DNA from: Marivita sp.
GTDB lineage: Bacteria; Pseudomonadota; Alphaproteobacteria; Rhodobacterales; Rhodobacteraceae
Direction of reading: 5' to 3'
Assembly (NCBI RefSeq): GCF_020055635.1
Contig: NZ_JAIPUT010000003.1
Coordinates: forward strand, 62,001 to 126,000
Length of the DNA: 64,000 nucleotides
Shown here one piece after another: positions 35,185 through 44,933 of the stretch. The position numbers and the translations under genes were made by a program. The notes under the pieces are model-generated. The model was not told the origin of the DNA and did not search any database. It saw nothing but the letters and a program-made list of their open reading frames with translations. Position 1 is the first letter of the stretch. Each line of letters begins with the position of its first letter.

Positions 35185-36888
35185 CTATTCGGCATATCGT
35201 TCCAAAAGCGACTTACGGACAATTTCAGCCTCTTTTAGCTGGCTTTGCGCAACGGCGACAGAGACTTGATCTTTGCGCCCGCGTTCTTCTCCTGACCCGG
35301 AGACCGGATCTTGCCCGGGATCCTCCGGCATTCCAAGCGCTTGGATCTCTGCGATCGCATCCGGATCTCCCAAGACGGGCGCGGTTGTGGGTTTGGTGTT
35401 TACCAACTGACTTGCCTCGTCAAAAAATCCCTCCTGATCAAGCCGCTCGGCCATCAGGGAAAGGTCCCTATCCGACAGAACCATGTTCAACTCTGCTGTT
35501 TTCAGAGCGATCTCGACAAACGGCACGCTGTCGGCATGTGCCACAAGATGCTCTACAAACCGCGAAACGGCATCCGCTTTTTCTTCAAGCGTCAATGGCG
35601 CACCCGATTTCAGTTCGGACGCGGCATCGAAATATCGCCTGTGCTCTAGATAAGATGCAAATGCCGCGTGCCAGCTTGCCTTTTCGAAATCCGTGTCGCG
35701 CAGTTCCAGCGACACCGCAGCAAGCGCATCCGGATCGGCCTGCATTTCAGTTGTTGCGGCGTCGCGAACCGGCTTTCGATCCTGCAAGGCAAGCTCAGCC
35801 TCGCGATGGGCCATCAGGTCGGCAAACATCGCCTGCCCTGCCTCGTCGAGAAGCCATTTCAGCCTCGGGAAAAGCGCGATCTGGAGGCCAGGCGGCAACC
35901 TGCCAAAACTTTGCAACATTATTATCTTCAAATCGTTCGGCGTGGCCGTTCCCGACTGCACCGACGCGAACAAGAGATCATGCAGAGGATTGCAATGAGT
36001 CAACTGCTGCCTTGCGCCAGTTTCGGAACCGTCGATCAGAGCCACGACATCCAGAAACAGCAAGCTCTGTTGAGGGTTTGGCTCGAGCGCGGCAAAGGCA
36101 TGCTTCGCCTCCTCGATCATCCCGTTTGCGAGGTACTTGACAACTGATTGACGTATCGACGTTTCCAAGGTTTCGAAACCGATCAGGTCAGGGCCGCGCT
36201 CCTTTTCCGGAGCCGTCACATGCTCCCAGATTTCCTGTGTCCATTCACAAGCTGACACATCTGGTGTGTTGTCTTCAGTCGCCATTTCAGGTGCGGGTTC
36301 TCGATCCTGTTCACTGGGCCCGATAACCGGCAGATCGACGAAGCCCTTGATATGGGCGCTCTGGCCAATCTGCTCTGCAATCTTTTTCGTCAGAGCATCA
36401 ACAAACTTGTAGTCGAGGTCGAAAGACCTGTCCGGCTTGCCGGAAACAGTCGCGTCACGCCCCAAGTCGAACCTCCTTTCCGACCAGACCGGGAAAACCG
36501 GTAGTGTCACAGTCGGCAGGTTGGTCGGCGCAGGCACATCCATAACGATAAGTTGCGCATTTTCGGTCCGGGCGGTGGGCATGCAGTCACAGTTCAAAGC
36601 AAATTCGAGACTGTCGGGAGTGCCCGTTATTCTACCAATGCGCTCTGCGCTTATCCGGTCGAACAACCGGCTCGCATCAAGCGCGGTGATCGTCGGTCGC
36701 GTTGTCATCCGAAAAAGTCTTGGGCGCACTTGTTCGAGTTCAACGCTGGATATCGGAAGCTCTGTCGATATCGTTACCCGTGTGAAGTCTTCATGTTCTC
36801 CAGCACGGACGGTGCCGAGATTCGCATCCGCAGAATCCGGCTGCAGGGTCAGGCAGACGAAAATGAACAGGAAGACTCGCTCAAGCAT
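35185..36888 (-). CDS. Secreted protein of the flagellar locus, function unknown
   Basis: A 567-residue protein with a signal peptide (MLERVFLFIFVCLTLQPDSADA). The first 110 residues form strands resembling an AMIN-like beta-sandwich (EDFTRVTISTELPISSVEL). A helical, Ala/Leu/Glu-rich region follows from about 230 to 500, possibly TPR-like solenoid repeats, and the tail is charged and rich in Gln/Glu/Lys. I do not recognise the family. The start overlaps the motA stop by 8 bases, so the two are translationally coupled, which suggests a periplasmic motor role such as stator assembly, in the way MotC/MotE proteins serve rhizobial motors. That role is inferred from position only. Confidence 0.7.
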   Translation of the reverse strand: MLERVFLFIFVCLTLQPDSADANLGTVRAGEHEDFTRVTISTELPISSVELEQVRPRLFRMTTRPTITALDASRLFDRISAERIGRITGTPDSLEFALNCDCMPTARTENAQLIVMDVPAPTNLPTVTLPVFPVWSERRFDLGRDATVSGKPDRSFDLDYKFVDALTKKIAEQIGQSAHIKGFVDLPVIGPSEQDREPAPEMATEDNTPDVSACEWTQEIWEHVTAPEKERGPDLIGFETLETSIRQSVVKYLANGMIEEAKHAFAALEPNPQQSLLFLDVVALIDGSETGARQQLTHCNPLHDLLFASVQSGTATPNDLKIIMLQSFGRLPPGLQIALFPRLKWLLDEAGQAMFADLMAHREAELALQDRKPVRDAATTEMQADPDALAAVSLELRDTDFEKASWHAAFASYLEHRRYFDAASELKSGAPLTLEEKADAVSRFVEHLVAHADSVPFVEIALKTAELNMVLSDRDLSLMAERLDQEGFFDEASQLVNTKPTTAPVLGDPDAIAEIQALGMPEDPGQDPVSGSGEERGRKDQVSVAVAQSQLKEAEIVRKSLLERYAE

Positions 36889-37747
36889 AGCTTTTCAACG
36901 ATCGCAACGCCTCATCCAAGGCGGAGAAGCCGGGCCGAAACTGATGCGGTATGCTCTGCCGTGCGACCTCTAGACACATCTTCGGAGGATGTTGGTGAAG
37001 ATGCGACACGAATACCTCCTTGATAGCTCGGTAGAAGTTGATGTCGTCATCGGCAGCGGCTTTGACCTTGAGCGCAAAAGGAGAAACCAGGCAATAGGCC
37101 AGAAACACGCCGAGGAATGTCCCGACAAGCGCGCCGCCGATCAACTTGCCCAGCACTTCCGGAGGCTGATCGATCGAGCCCATGGTCTTGATGACGCCGA
37201 GAACGGCCGCGACGATCCCGAGGGCGGGCAGGCCGTCGGCAATGGATTGCAGCCCGTGTACCGAATGCTCCAGATGATGTTTCGTCTCGTCGATCTTCTT
37301 GTCCAAAAGCTCTTCGACCTGCATCGGATCATCATAGTTCATGGACGCGGAGCGCAACGTGTCGCAGATGATGTCAAGCGCGGCGTGGTCTTTCAGCAGT
37401 TTCGGAAACAGCAGAAAGATCTCGGAATCCTGCGGGTTGTCGATATGACCTTCAAGCGCCACCGGATTTTTCCGAGCCACCGAAATCAGCTGATAGAGAA
37501 CCTGAAGCAGGAGGTTGTAATCCTCCGATTTCCATTGGCTGCCCTTGAAGACCTTCAGCGTATCTTTGGCGGTCTGCTTGAACGAGGCAAAGGTATTGCC
37601 CACGGCAAAAGCACCAACCGCGGCGCCTCCGATCATCATCATTTCGAACGGAAGCGACTTCAGGATGATGCCAAGCTTTCCACCTGCCAGCAGATAGCCG
37701 CCGAAAACCATGACGAAGGTAAAAGCGATGCCTGCCAATGCGATCAT
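36881..37747 (-). CDS. motA: Flagellar motor stator protein MotA
   Basis: A 288-residue inner-membrane protein with four hydrophobic segments: MIALAGIAFTFVMVFGGYLL, LPFEMMMIGGAAVGAFAVG, and a pair near 170-215 (LPALGIVAAVLGVIKTMG and GALVGTFLGVFLAYCLV). The Pro pair and PALG segment of MotA are recognisable. MotA and MotB form the ion channel that drives rotation. The ATG at 37747 was chosen since AAAGGA sits 9 bases upstream; a TTG six codons earlier is possible. motB lies 5 kb upstream in the same block instead of adjacent, as in other Rhodobacterales. Confidence 0.93.
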   Translation of the reverse strand: MIALAGIAFTFVMVFGGYLLAGGKLGIILKSLPFEMMMIGGAAVGAFAVGNTFASFKQTAKDTLKVFKGSQWKSEDYNLLLQVLYQLISVARKNPVALEGHIDNPQDSEIFLLFPKLLKDHAALDIICDTLRSASMNYDDPMQVEELLDKKIDETKHHLEHSVHGLQSIADGLPALGIVAAVLGVIKTMGSIDQPPEVLGKLIGGALVGTFLGVFLAYCLVSPFALKVKAAADDDINFYRAIKEVFVSHLHQHPPKMCLEVARQSIPHQFRPGFSALDEALRSLKSYA

Positions 37748-37780
37748 GTGGATGCGTCCTTTCAAGTGGCTTTGGTGCCG

Positions 37781-38881
37781 TCACATCACGACAAATTCTG
37801 CATGAAGCGCCCCGGCGGCCTTGATCGTCTTGAGGATGTCGATGAGATCATTCGGAGTGATGCCAAGCGCGTTCAGACCTGTGATCACGTCAGAAAGCGT
37901 GGTGCCCCCGGGCACTTCAGCCAACGAAACGGCAGGCGCGTTCTCGATCTGGGCTGCGGTTCTGGGCACCACAACGGTTTCACCTTCCGCGAACGGGTTC
38001 GGCTGGACCACGACAGGCTGTTCCTGGACAGTCAAGGTCAGGTTGCCCTTGGACACAGCCACACGCGACACTCGCACGTTTTCACTGATCACGATTGTTC
38101 CCGACCGCTGATCCACCACGACCCGGGCAAGCGTGTCCGGCTCGACCCTCAGGTTTTCGATCTGCGCAAGGAAATGCGCCGGAGACCGGAGGGTTGAGGC
38201 GTTCAGATTGACCAGCACCGTCCCGGAATCCGACATCTGGGCAACGGCATTTCCGGCGGCCACATTGATCGCGCGCTCGACCCGATACGCGGTCGAGAAA
38301 TCCGGGCTTTTAAGGGCAATCGTCAGGTTTTCCATATCACTGAAATCAAACGCGACTTCGCGTTCGACTATGGCTCCGGACGGGATGCTTCCGGCTGTCG
38401 GCACGCCCTGGACCGTCTTTGCCGCATCGCCCTCTGCCACAATGCCGCCAGCAATGATCGACCCTTGGGCCACGGCATAAATCTGGCCGTCCGCCGCGTT
38501 GAGCGGTGTCATGACAAGTGTTCCGCCACGGAGGCTCGACGCATCACCGATCGCGGACACGGTGACGTCCATCCGCCCCCCCGCACGGGCAAACGGTTGA
38601 AGCTGACCGGTCACGATCACGGCCGCCACGTTTTTGGCCCGGAACTGTTCACCGGTCACGTTTACGCCCAGTCGTTCAAGGATGTTGGACATCATGTCTT
38701 CGGTGAAAGGCGAATTGCGAAGCCCATCCCCGGTTCCATCAAGACCCACAACGAGGCCGTATCCGACGAGGTCATTGCCACGCACACCCTCGAAATTGGC
38801 AAGGTCTTTCAATCGGACACCCTGAGCCAGGCTCAGGACCGGCAACAGGCAGAAAAGGGCGGCGAAAAAAAGCGGTTTCAT
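37781..38881 (-). CDS. flgI: Flagellar P-ring protein FlgI
   Basis: A 366-residue periplasmic protein that forms the P-ring around the flagellar rod. It has a signal peptide (MKPLFFAALFCLLPVLSLAQG) and characteristic blocks VRLKDLANFEGVRGNDLVGY, GLVVGLDGTGD, NVAAVIVTGQLQPFARAG and DVTVSAIGDASSLRGGTL, and ends LKTIKAAGALHAEFVVM. Length matches the family. The ATG overlaps the flgL stop by 4 bases. It sits between flgL and motA in a same-strand flagellar run. Confidence 0.96.
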   Translation of the reverse strand: MKPLFFAALFCLLPVLSLAQGVRLKDLANFEGVRGNDLVGYGLVVGLDGTGDGLRNSPFTEDMMSNILERLGVNVTGEQFRAKNVAAVIVTGQLQPFARAGGRMDVTVSAIGDASSLRGGTLVMTPLNAADGQIYAVAQGSIIAGGIVAEGDAAKTVQGVPTAGSIPSGAIVEREVAFDFSDMENLTIALKSPDFSTAYRVERAINVAAGNAVAQMSDSGTVLVNLNASTLRSPAHFLAQIENLRVEPDTLARVVVDQRSGTIVISENVRVSRVAVSKGNLTLTVQEQPVVVQPNPFAEGETVVVPRTAAQIENAPAVSLAEVPGGTTLSDVITGLNALGITPNDLIDILKTIKAAGALHAEFVVM

Positions 38882-39879
38882 CTCAAATACTCCGCCAAGG
38901 ACGTGCGACCCTGCCGGGCCGCGACCCGATAAAAGACGTCGAGTTGCTGCTGGGCGGCCTCGAACTCCGACGCTGCTTCGAACTGATCGATACCCACAAG
39001 CGCCAAACGGTCGGATGCAAGTCTGGACAATTCCGCCTCGGATGACTGACGGGCTTTTTCTATGGCAGCTTCGGTCAGTCCAAGGCTGCTTCGTTCCTCG
39101 ATCAATCGACCATTTGCCATGTTCAACTCTGTCCGAGCGTCTTCGAGAAGCAGTTTCTGTTCGGTCACCGAAAGGCCCGACCCCGGATCGGCGGCAAGAG
39201 CGGATTTCGCCAAGCCCTTGAGAGCGTCTCGGATGGCGTCATCGTCGGCGCGCAGCCCGAACGTGGCCGATTGGCCGGTACTGAGCGGAAGGGACATGAA
39301 ACCCGTTTCAGACCCGCCATAGGCGGTTTCAAAGGGTCCGCCAGGATCGTCGAACCACGCGTCGACAACCAGTGCGACATCTTGTGCCGAAGCGGCGCCC
39401 GAGGCATCCAACCGCAACATGGCAAGCAGTTCGGATCCCGGTGGGAGGGGTTGCGAATTTGTGGCAGAGCCGGAAAAAAGATACCGACCGGCAACCTGCG
39501 CGTTCAGCGCATTGACAGTATCGACAAACACTTCGGCGCCGCTATCCGACAACATCTTGGCTTCGGAACGGGTTTCCAGTTGGGACACCAGCGACAGGCT
39601 GCCAACCAGCTGTTCTGATTGCTCCTGAATACGGGCAAGGACAGATTGCGTCGTGCCTCCGAAAATCGCAGCCTCGGCTATGCCACGCTGATGCTGCTCC
39701 ACCAGAACAGCCTTCCGGTCCAGCAAGGAAACCGCCATCGTGGCACCACCAAGATGTCGGGCCTTGTTTTTTGCCAACCCGGTCGTTGCTTCCTGGGCGG
39801 CCGTGTTCGCACCATCGCCAAGCGCGGTTTGAAACCGGCTCGACAGCATGAATGACGCAAGATCTCCGATCGATCGCAT
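38878..39879 (-). CDS. flgL: Flagellar hook-associated protein 3 FlgL
   Basis: A 333-residue secreted axial protein at the hook-filament junction. It starts MRSIGDLASFMLSSRFQTAL and ends with the conserved flagellin-like C-terminal helix (FEAASEFEAAQQQLDVFYRVAAR). The ATG at 39879 has AAGGA 7 bases upstream; an in-frame TTG five codons earlier is not favoured. It is 11 bases after flgK and overlaps flgI by 4. The assignment rests on end motifs, length and its place between flgK and flgI. Confidence 0.9.
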   Translation of the reverse strand: MRSIGDLASFMLSSRFQTALGDGANTAAQEATTGLAKNKARHLGGATMAVSLLDRKAVLVEQHQRGIAEAAIFGGTTQSVLARIQEQSEQLVGSLSLVSQLETRSEAKMLSDSGAEVFVDTVNALNAQVAGRYLFSGSATNSQPLPPGSELLAMLRLDASGAASAQDVALVVDAWFDDPGGPFETAYGGSETGFMSLPLSTGQSATFGLRADDDAIRDALKGLAKSALAADPGSGLSVTEQKLLLEDARTELNMANGRLIEERSSLGLTEAAIEKARQSSEAELSRLASDRLALVGIDQFEAASEFEAAQQQLDVFYRVAARQGRTSLAEYLR

Positions 39880-39890
39880 ATTGTATTCCT

Positions 39891-41339
39891 TCAAATTCCG
39901 AGAAGCTCTGACAGCATGTCATCGACCACTTGCACGACACGTGCATTGGCCGCGTAGGCTTTCTCCAGCGCGATCAGGTGCTGCAACTCCCGGTCGGTAT
40001 TGACCCCGTCCACAGCAGTCGCCTGACGCGCGTCATCCAACCGAGCCCATGCGGAGCTTTTTGCTTCGTCCGACCGGACACGGTTGGATGCCACCTCGCT
40101 TGAGAGTTGCTGCAAATGTCCCACCAGCGTTTGGGCGCCGGTGTCCAATGCTGACGATCCAGGCAGCTGTTGTGCGGACATTTGCGCCTGGAGACCCATG
40201 AGGAGATCGGAATTGCCTGCATCTCCCTGCACCGCGGCGTTGATCCCGTCGCGCCATCGCCACAGTTCCGGACTTGTGCTGATCAAAGCCGCATTCAACG
40301 ACACCCTGCCCGCAAGACCCGCTTCGTCTGCCACCGCGAAAGCGAGACCGGCGTCGGTGAAAATACCTGGATCGCCAGGGGACAGGGACGTATCCGGACC
40401 ACCGGGACCAAACCGTTCGATGACATCTCGAGCGATGCCATCCAGACGGGCCTGGGACTTGGGCACAATGACGTCGCGAAGTTCGAAATGCGCGGCGAGC
40501 CCGCCACCGTTCAACATGCCCGCCCCGGGCACATCGACATCCTGCCCATCGATCTGAAGCCGCGAGACAAGACCATTGCCCACGTTCATGTGAGCAAGCA
40601 CGATTGGCGTGCGGACGAAAGACAGCTTCACCGCGCTTTCGTCCAGAAGTGTGCGACCCTGAGCGGTGAAGACGGCGATTTTCCCGCTGTCCCGCTCGAC
40701 CACATGGAGCGGAACGAATTCCGACACCTGATCGAGAACCGCATCCCGTTGGTCCATCAGGCCATTCGTATCCTGACCAAGGTGCTTGGCCGACATGATC
40801 CGGGCATTGAGATCTTCCAGCTGTGAGAGGCCCAGATTGATCTGGTCCACGCCAGAAGCAATCTGCTGGTCAGCTCGGCTTCTCAGATCGTCAAGCCCGT
40901 CACTGGCCGCGCGCAGCGAGGACACGAAGGTTTCGGCTTCGACAGAAAGGGATTTCAGCCTGGTATAGGAGGAGGGGTCGGATGCAGCGGAGAGCAACGC
41001 TGCCTCGAACCTCGTGAGGTTGCCTGCGATGGAGCCGAGTGTGTCGATGCTGCCGATCAGGCGCTCTGCGTCGATGTCAAACGCGGCGCGGGCGGAATGA
41101 CCCGCATACTCGGCCGAAGCCATTCGTGTCTGGTATGCCAGGATCGGATCGGAATGACGGGTTACCTGTGCGACGCGAACACCCCCTGACGTCTGTTGGA
41201 TATCGGTGGTCAGGATCAATTCACGTCGGCCGTATTCGGGGTTCAGTGCATTGGCGATATTTGCCGAGATGACCGTTGTGCCGCGCGCATTGGCTGTCAG
41301 ACCACTTATTGCGTTGGAAAGGGCGCCGGAGAGACTCAT
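39891..41339 (-). CDS. flgK: Flagellar hook-associated protein 1 FlgK
   Basis: A 482-residue axial protein. The N-terminal rod/hook signature is GALSNAISGLTANARGTTVISANIANALNPEY, shown here only to indicate the SGLTA-x-ANIAN pattern, and the C-terminus ends LIALEKAYAANARVVQVVDDML, the conserved hook-associated helix. The middle is variable, as expected. GGAG lies 6 bases before the ATG. It is 27 bases after flgE. It is exported by the flagellar type III system and joins hook to filament with FlgL. Confidence 0.93.
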   Translation of the reverse strand: MSLSGALSNAISGLTANARGTTVISANIANALNPEYGRRELILTTDIQQTSGGVRVAQVTRHSDPILAYQTRMASAEYAGHSARAAFDIDAERLIGSIDTLGSIAGNLTRFEAALLSAASDPSSYTRLKSLSVEAETFVSSLRAASDGLDDLRSRADQQIASGVDQINLGLSQLEDLNARIMSAKHLGQDTNGLMDQRDAVLDQVSEFVPLHVVERDSGKIAVFTAQGRTLLDESAVKLSFVRTPIVLAHMNVGNGLVSRLQIDGQDVDVPGAGMLNGGGLAAHFELRDVIVPKSQARLDGIARDVIERFGPGGPDTSLSPGDPGIFTDAGLAFAVADEAGLAGRVSLNAALISTSPELWRWRDGINAAVQGDAGNSDLLMGLQAQMSAQQLPGSSALDTGAQTLVGHLQQLSSEVASNRVRSDEAKSSAWARLDDARQATAVDGVNTDRELQHLIALEKAYAANARVVQVVDDMLSELLGI

Positions 41340-41366
41340 GTCGAACTCCTCTCTAATTCCGAAAGG

Positions 41367-42668
41367 TTAGCGTTTGATATTGGTGGCTTCCTGCAACATC
41401 TCGTCGACGGTCTGGATGACTTTTGCATTCGACGAATAGGCCCGCTGGGTCCGGATCAATTCGGTCAGTTCATTGGCGATGTCAGTTGCGGATTCCTCGA
41501 GAGCGAATGACAGGATGTCTCCGACGGATCCGTTACCCGCGTCCCACAGGAAGAAACTGCCGCTTTCCGGGGTCGGCATGTAAAGCTGGCTGCCGACCGC
41601 GGCCATGCCATTGGGGTTGGGTATGTCCACCAACGGAACCTGATAGAGCGTCCGGGTCGTACCGGTGTCGTAGAAGGCATTGACCCGCCCGGTCTCATCA
41701 ACCTCGACCGAGGTGACCTTGCCGACTGGTGCGCCATCACGGCTGATGTTGAACGGGGCAAAGATGTCGGAAAGCTGCGACAAGCCCTCGTTCAGACCCG
41801 GACGTCCGATATTGATGTTGATCGGGCCGCTTGGCGCTGTCACGGTCAGGACACCTGTTGCCGGGTCATATGGCCCGCCAGAAACGTCCGTAACGCCCAG
41901 AAGAGTGCCGCCCAGCGTACGGGCATCGTCGAATTCAAGGTCATACTGCCCGAGGATGGTGGCCGGATCAGCGCTGTCCACGATCTCGAGTGTCCACTGG
42001 TTGGACATGCCGGTTGCCGGAACGTTCGGCGTGAATGTCAGTTCAAGGCTCTCGGCCCGACCGAGGTTGTCGTAATATTCGATGGATTGCGTGAGCGGGT
42101 CGCCAACCGCTCCGGCCTCGGTTTGCGTGGCGGGCAGGTTGATCCCCAGATCGATCCGTGTTGTCGGTTCGCCGCTGAACTGGTTGACATTGATCCGTAC
42201 GGGTTCCAGCGCTTCACTGGTGGCGCGCGGGTGGTTGGGAATTGATCCGTCGAGATTGGCTGGCCATCCGAGCAACATCTGTCCAGATGCCGTCCGCAAA
42301 TACCCGTTGGCGTCGGTGCGGAACGAACCCGTGCTTGTCAGAAACATCTGTGGCGAGGCCGACCCCGCCAACACCTCGGTTGCCTGCGCAACCGGCAGGA
42401 AGCCACGCCCACTGACCGCAAGATCGGTCGGGTTCGAGGTTGTCATGATCGCGCTTTCCTGGTCGATATAGCGCTGCGTCGTGGTCCGCACGCCGCCAGC
42501 GGTGTAGGTACCGCCACCAGAGGTCACGACCATGGAATGGAAATTCGCATCGACCCGCTTGTAACCCGGTGTCTGGGAGTTCGCGATATTGTCGGAAATC
42601 GTTGCCAGGCGCGTCGCATTTGACGCGAGGCCGACAACACCCGCGCTGAGAGAAGAAGAGATCGACAT
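41367..42668 (-). CDS. flgE: Flagellar hook protein FlgE
   Basis: A 433-residue hook subunit. The start MSISSSLSAGVVGLASNATR with NIANSQTPGYKR is the standard axial N-terminus; TDLAVSGRGFLPV is the conserved FlgE/FlgF/FlgG block. The end, ELTELIRTQRAYSSNAKVIQ, is the C-terminal helix. ATG 42668 has AGGA 9 bases upstream; the in-frame extension to 42710 has no conserved sequence. Hook subunits polymerise outside the cell into the universal joint. It follows motB by about 100 bases. Confidence 0.94.
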   Translation of the reverse strand: MSISSSLSAGVVGLASNATRLATISDNIANSQTPGYKRVDANFHSMVVTSGGGTYTAGGVRTTTQRYIDQESAIMTTSNPTDLAVSGRGFLPVAQATEVLAGSASPQMFLTSTGSFRTDANGYLRTASGQMLLGWPANLDGSIPNHPRATSEALEPVRINVNQFSGEPTTRIDLGINLPATQTEAGAVGDPLTQSIEYYDNLGRAESLELTFTPNVPATGMSNQWTLEIVDSADPATILGQYDLEFDDARTLGGTLLGVTDVSGGPYDPATGVLTVTAPSGPININIGRPGLNEGLSQLSDIFAPFNISRDGAPVGKVTSVEVDETGRVNAFYDTGTTRTLYQVPLVDIPNPNGMAAVGSQLYMPTPESGSFFLWDAGNGSVGDILSFALEESATDIANELTELIRTQRAYSSNAKVIQTVDEMLQEATNIKR

Positions 42669-42772
42669 GAATTGCGTTCCTGCTGTGGTGACTCGATATC
42701 CCCACAGCAATAGGGAGGCGACTTTAACAGCGGACTAACGGATAAAAGTCGATCTATTTCCGCGCAGCCAGG

Positions 42773-43597
42773 TCAATACCGAAGATAGATGACCTCGATC
42801 CGATTGTTGCGCGCAGCCATCAGGTTTTCAACCACCGGTTTCCGATCACCATAGGCTGTCACCCGACGCAGGCGATCCTTTTCAAGCCCGTATTCCCCAA
42901 GGAGTTCGGCAAACAGAAACGCGCGGTCGGAGGACCAATCCCAGACCGGATCCTCGATCCGCACCACCGGCACCTTGGCCACGTGGCCTTCAATCGACAT
43001 GTCGTTGCCAAGAAGCCTGCTGGCTTCGCGGACGGCATAGGCAATCTCGTGCAGCAATTTGGTCGGCTCTGCGCCTTCGGTAAAAAGCGCCGTGTCTTCC
43101 GTGTCGAAGAATTCAAGCACAAGGCCTTCGTCGGTTACCCGCGTCACGACATGGCGCAGCCATCGGTCTTCGAGCAGGCTTTCGCCTCCAAGGCCGAGAA
43201 AGACATCTTCGACTTCCTTGAAAGCCTGCGCCTGGGCGGCTTCCTCGGCGCTGTCCTCGCCTCCGTTCGATGCATCGCCAGCGGTGTCGTGAAGCGAGCT
43301 TGCCCCGACTCCCATGCGAGGAAGAACATCCGCCGCGAACACGCTTTCTCCCATGAACATGCCGTCAGAACCGCTCGACAAGCGGCTGATCGGCGCTGTC
43401 GGGCTGAAATAATCCGCGATGCCTTTTCGCTGTTTCTCGGTTGTCGCGTTCAACAGCCACATCAGCATGAAGAATGCCATCATGGCGGTGACGAAATCGG
43501 CATACGCCACCTTCCAGGCACCGCCATGGTGCCCGGCTTCCATGATGATTTTCTTACGCTTGATGATAACCGGCGCGACATTTCTGTCGGTCGCCAT
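42773..43597 (-). CDS. motB: Flagellar motor stator protein MotB
   Basis: A 274-residue inner-membrane protein. The cytoplasmic start contains IIKRKKIIMEAGHHGGAWKV, and the single membrane segment YADFVTAMMAFFMLMWLLNA carries Asp34, the ion-binding residue. The plug segment KQRKGIADYF follows, and the C-terminal OmpA-like peptidoglycan-binding domain includes SIEGHVAKVP and SSDRAFLFAELLGEYGLE, ending ARNNRIEVIYLRY. SD AAGGAG lies about 8 bases upstream. It is first in the same-strand flagellar block that runs to 35185. Confidence 0.94.
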   Translation of the reverse strand: MATDRNVAPVIIKRKKIIMEAGHHGGAWKVAYADFVTAMMAFFMLMWLLNATTEKQRKGIADYFSPTAPISRLSSGSDGMFMGESVFAADVLPRMGVGASSLHDTAGDASNGGEDSAEEAAQAQAFKEVEDVFLGLGGESLLEDRWLRHVVTRVTDEGLVLEFFDTEDTALFTEGAEPTKLLHEIAYAVREASRLLGNDMSIEGHVAKVPVVRIEDPVWDWSSDRAFLFAELLGEYGLEKDRLRRVTAYGDRKPVVENLMAARNNRIEVIYLRY

Positions 43598-43691
43598 ACC
43601 CTACTCTCCTTACGCCCCGAAGCAGGCTTAGCAAGAGGGTGTGAACCACGCGTTAACACTTAAAAATCTAGGGGCTTCACCGATGCTTCGG

Positions 43692-44933
43692 TCACCTGCC
43701 GAAGCGCTGCGGGTCAAATGGACTCAGGTCCTGGTTTGCTGGCTGGTCCGCAATCAGACCCGCAACAAGCCGGCCGGTTTTCGGCCCGCAAGTCAGACCG
43801 ACATGCTGGTGCCCGAAGGCGGTATAGACTCCGGACCGGCGCACCTGGCCGATCAACGGCATGCTGTCCGTGGTTGCCGGCCTATGGCCCATCCAGGTTT
43901 CCTCGCCCTGGAATTCCAGCGCAGGGAAAGTGTCCCTGATCTGGCGACGCAAGAGCTTAAGCGGCGCGTCGGACGCACCCGCCTCCAGGCCGCCCAGCTC
44001 GACTATGCCCGCACAGCGCAATCCGGCTTTCATCGGAGTTGCCACGAATTTGCCCGATGCGATCATCGAGGGCGCTTTGGGTCCTCCCGACGGGTTCTTC
44101 AGAACGATGTGATATCCCCGTTCGGTTTCCAGCGGGATGGTCAGTCCAAGCTTGGCCATCAGCGGTTTCGACCACGCCCCCGACGCCAGAACGGCGCGGT
44201 CACAGTCAATCGGACCAGAATCGGTGATCACCCGCGGTGCCGTTGCCTCGCCGGTCTCGATATCCGTGACATTCGCCCGCAGCACACGACCTCCCATGTC
44301 TTCGAACTCCGTGGCCAAGGCCGCGACATAGCCACCGGGATCGGTGACGAAACCATGATCCTTGACCACCGCAAGGCAGGTGATCTTGTTGCCGAAACTT
44401 GGATCGAACTCGTGGACCTGCGGGCCCTCGATCAGGGTTGGCGCAAACCCGTGTTGCCTGCGGATGCCCCAGGAATAGCTGTCCGCGTCGAATTCGGCGC
44501 GCGAGCCGTACGCGTAGACGTAGTCACTTTTGTGCAGGAATTCCCGCGCCTTGAGGCCTTCGGTCAGGGCAAGATGCTGCGCAACCGTGTCGGCGGTGAG
44601 GGTGTTCATATGGGCCGAGATGCGGCGCGTATCCGTGTCGTTGGCTTTGCCCAGGAACCGCAGCAGCCAAGGAGCGATCCGGGGCAGGTACGGCCAGCGC
44701 AGGAAGAGCGGATAGTCCGGATCCAGCAACATCTTCGGCGCATGCCACAAAAGCCCGGGCGTCGTGACCGGCACCATGGCGCAGGCCGCAAGCAACCCGG
44801 CATTTCCGAAAGAGGCCCCCTGCCCCGGCGCGTCCCGGTCTACCAGGATCACGTCTTGTCCAAACCGACGCAGCCAGATGGCGGTCGAGACGCCAACAAT
44901 GCCTGCGCCGATGACAATGACCTTCTTTTTCAC
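43692..44933 (-). CDS. dadA: D-amino-acid dehydrogenase (DadA-type FAD oxidoreductase)
   Basis: A 413-residue flavoenzyme that oxidatively deaminates D-amino acids and passes electrons to the respiratory chain. The N-terminal FAD motif is VIVIGAGIVGVSTA, and DRDAPGQGASFGNAG holds the DadA block that contacts the flavin. HQHVGLTCGPKTGRLVA near the C-terminus is the second FAD segment. GTG 44933 was chosen because AAGGAGG sits 7 bases upstream; a further 31 codons are open but lack support. It is on the same strand as motB, 94 bases away, and is probably a separate unit. Glycine-oxidase-like activity is possible but less likely. Confidence 0.88.
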   Translation of the reverse strand: MKKKVIVIGAGIVGVSTAIWLRRFGQDVILVDRDAPGQGASFGNAGLLAACAMVPVTTPGLLWHAPKMLLDPDYPLFLRWPYLPRIAPWLLRFLGKANDTDTRRISAHMNTLTADTVAQHLALTEGLKAREFLHKSDYVYAYGSRAEFDADSYSWGIRRQHGFAPTLIEGPQVHEFDPSFGNKITCLAVVKDHGFVTDPGGYVAALATEFEDMGGRVLRANVTDIETGEATAPRVITDSGPIDCDRAVLASGAWSKPLMAKLGLTIPLETERGYHIVLKNPSGGPKAPSMIASGKFVATPMKAGLRCAGIVELGGLEAGASDAPLKLLRRQIRDTFPALEFQGEETWMGHRPATTDSMPLIGQVRRSGVYTAFGHQHVGLTCGPKTGRLVAGLIADQPANQDLSPFDPQRFGR

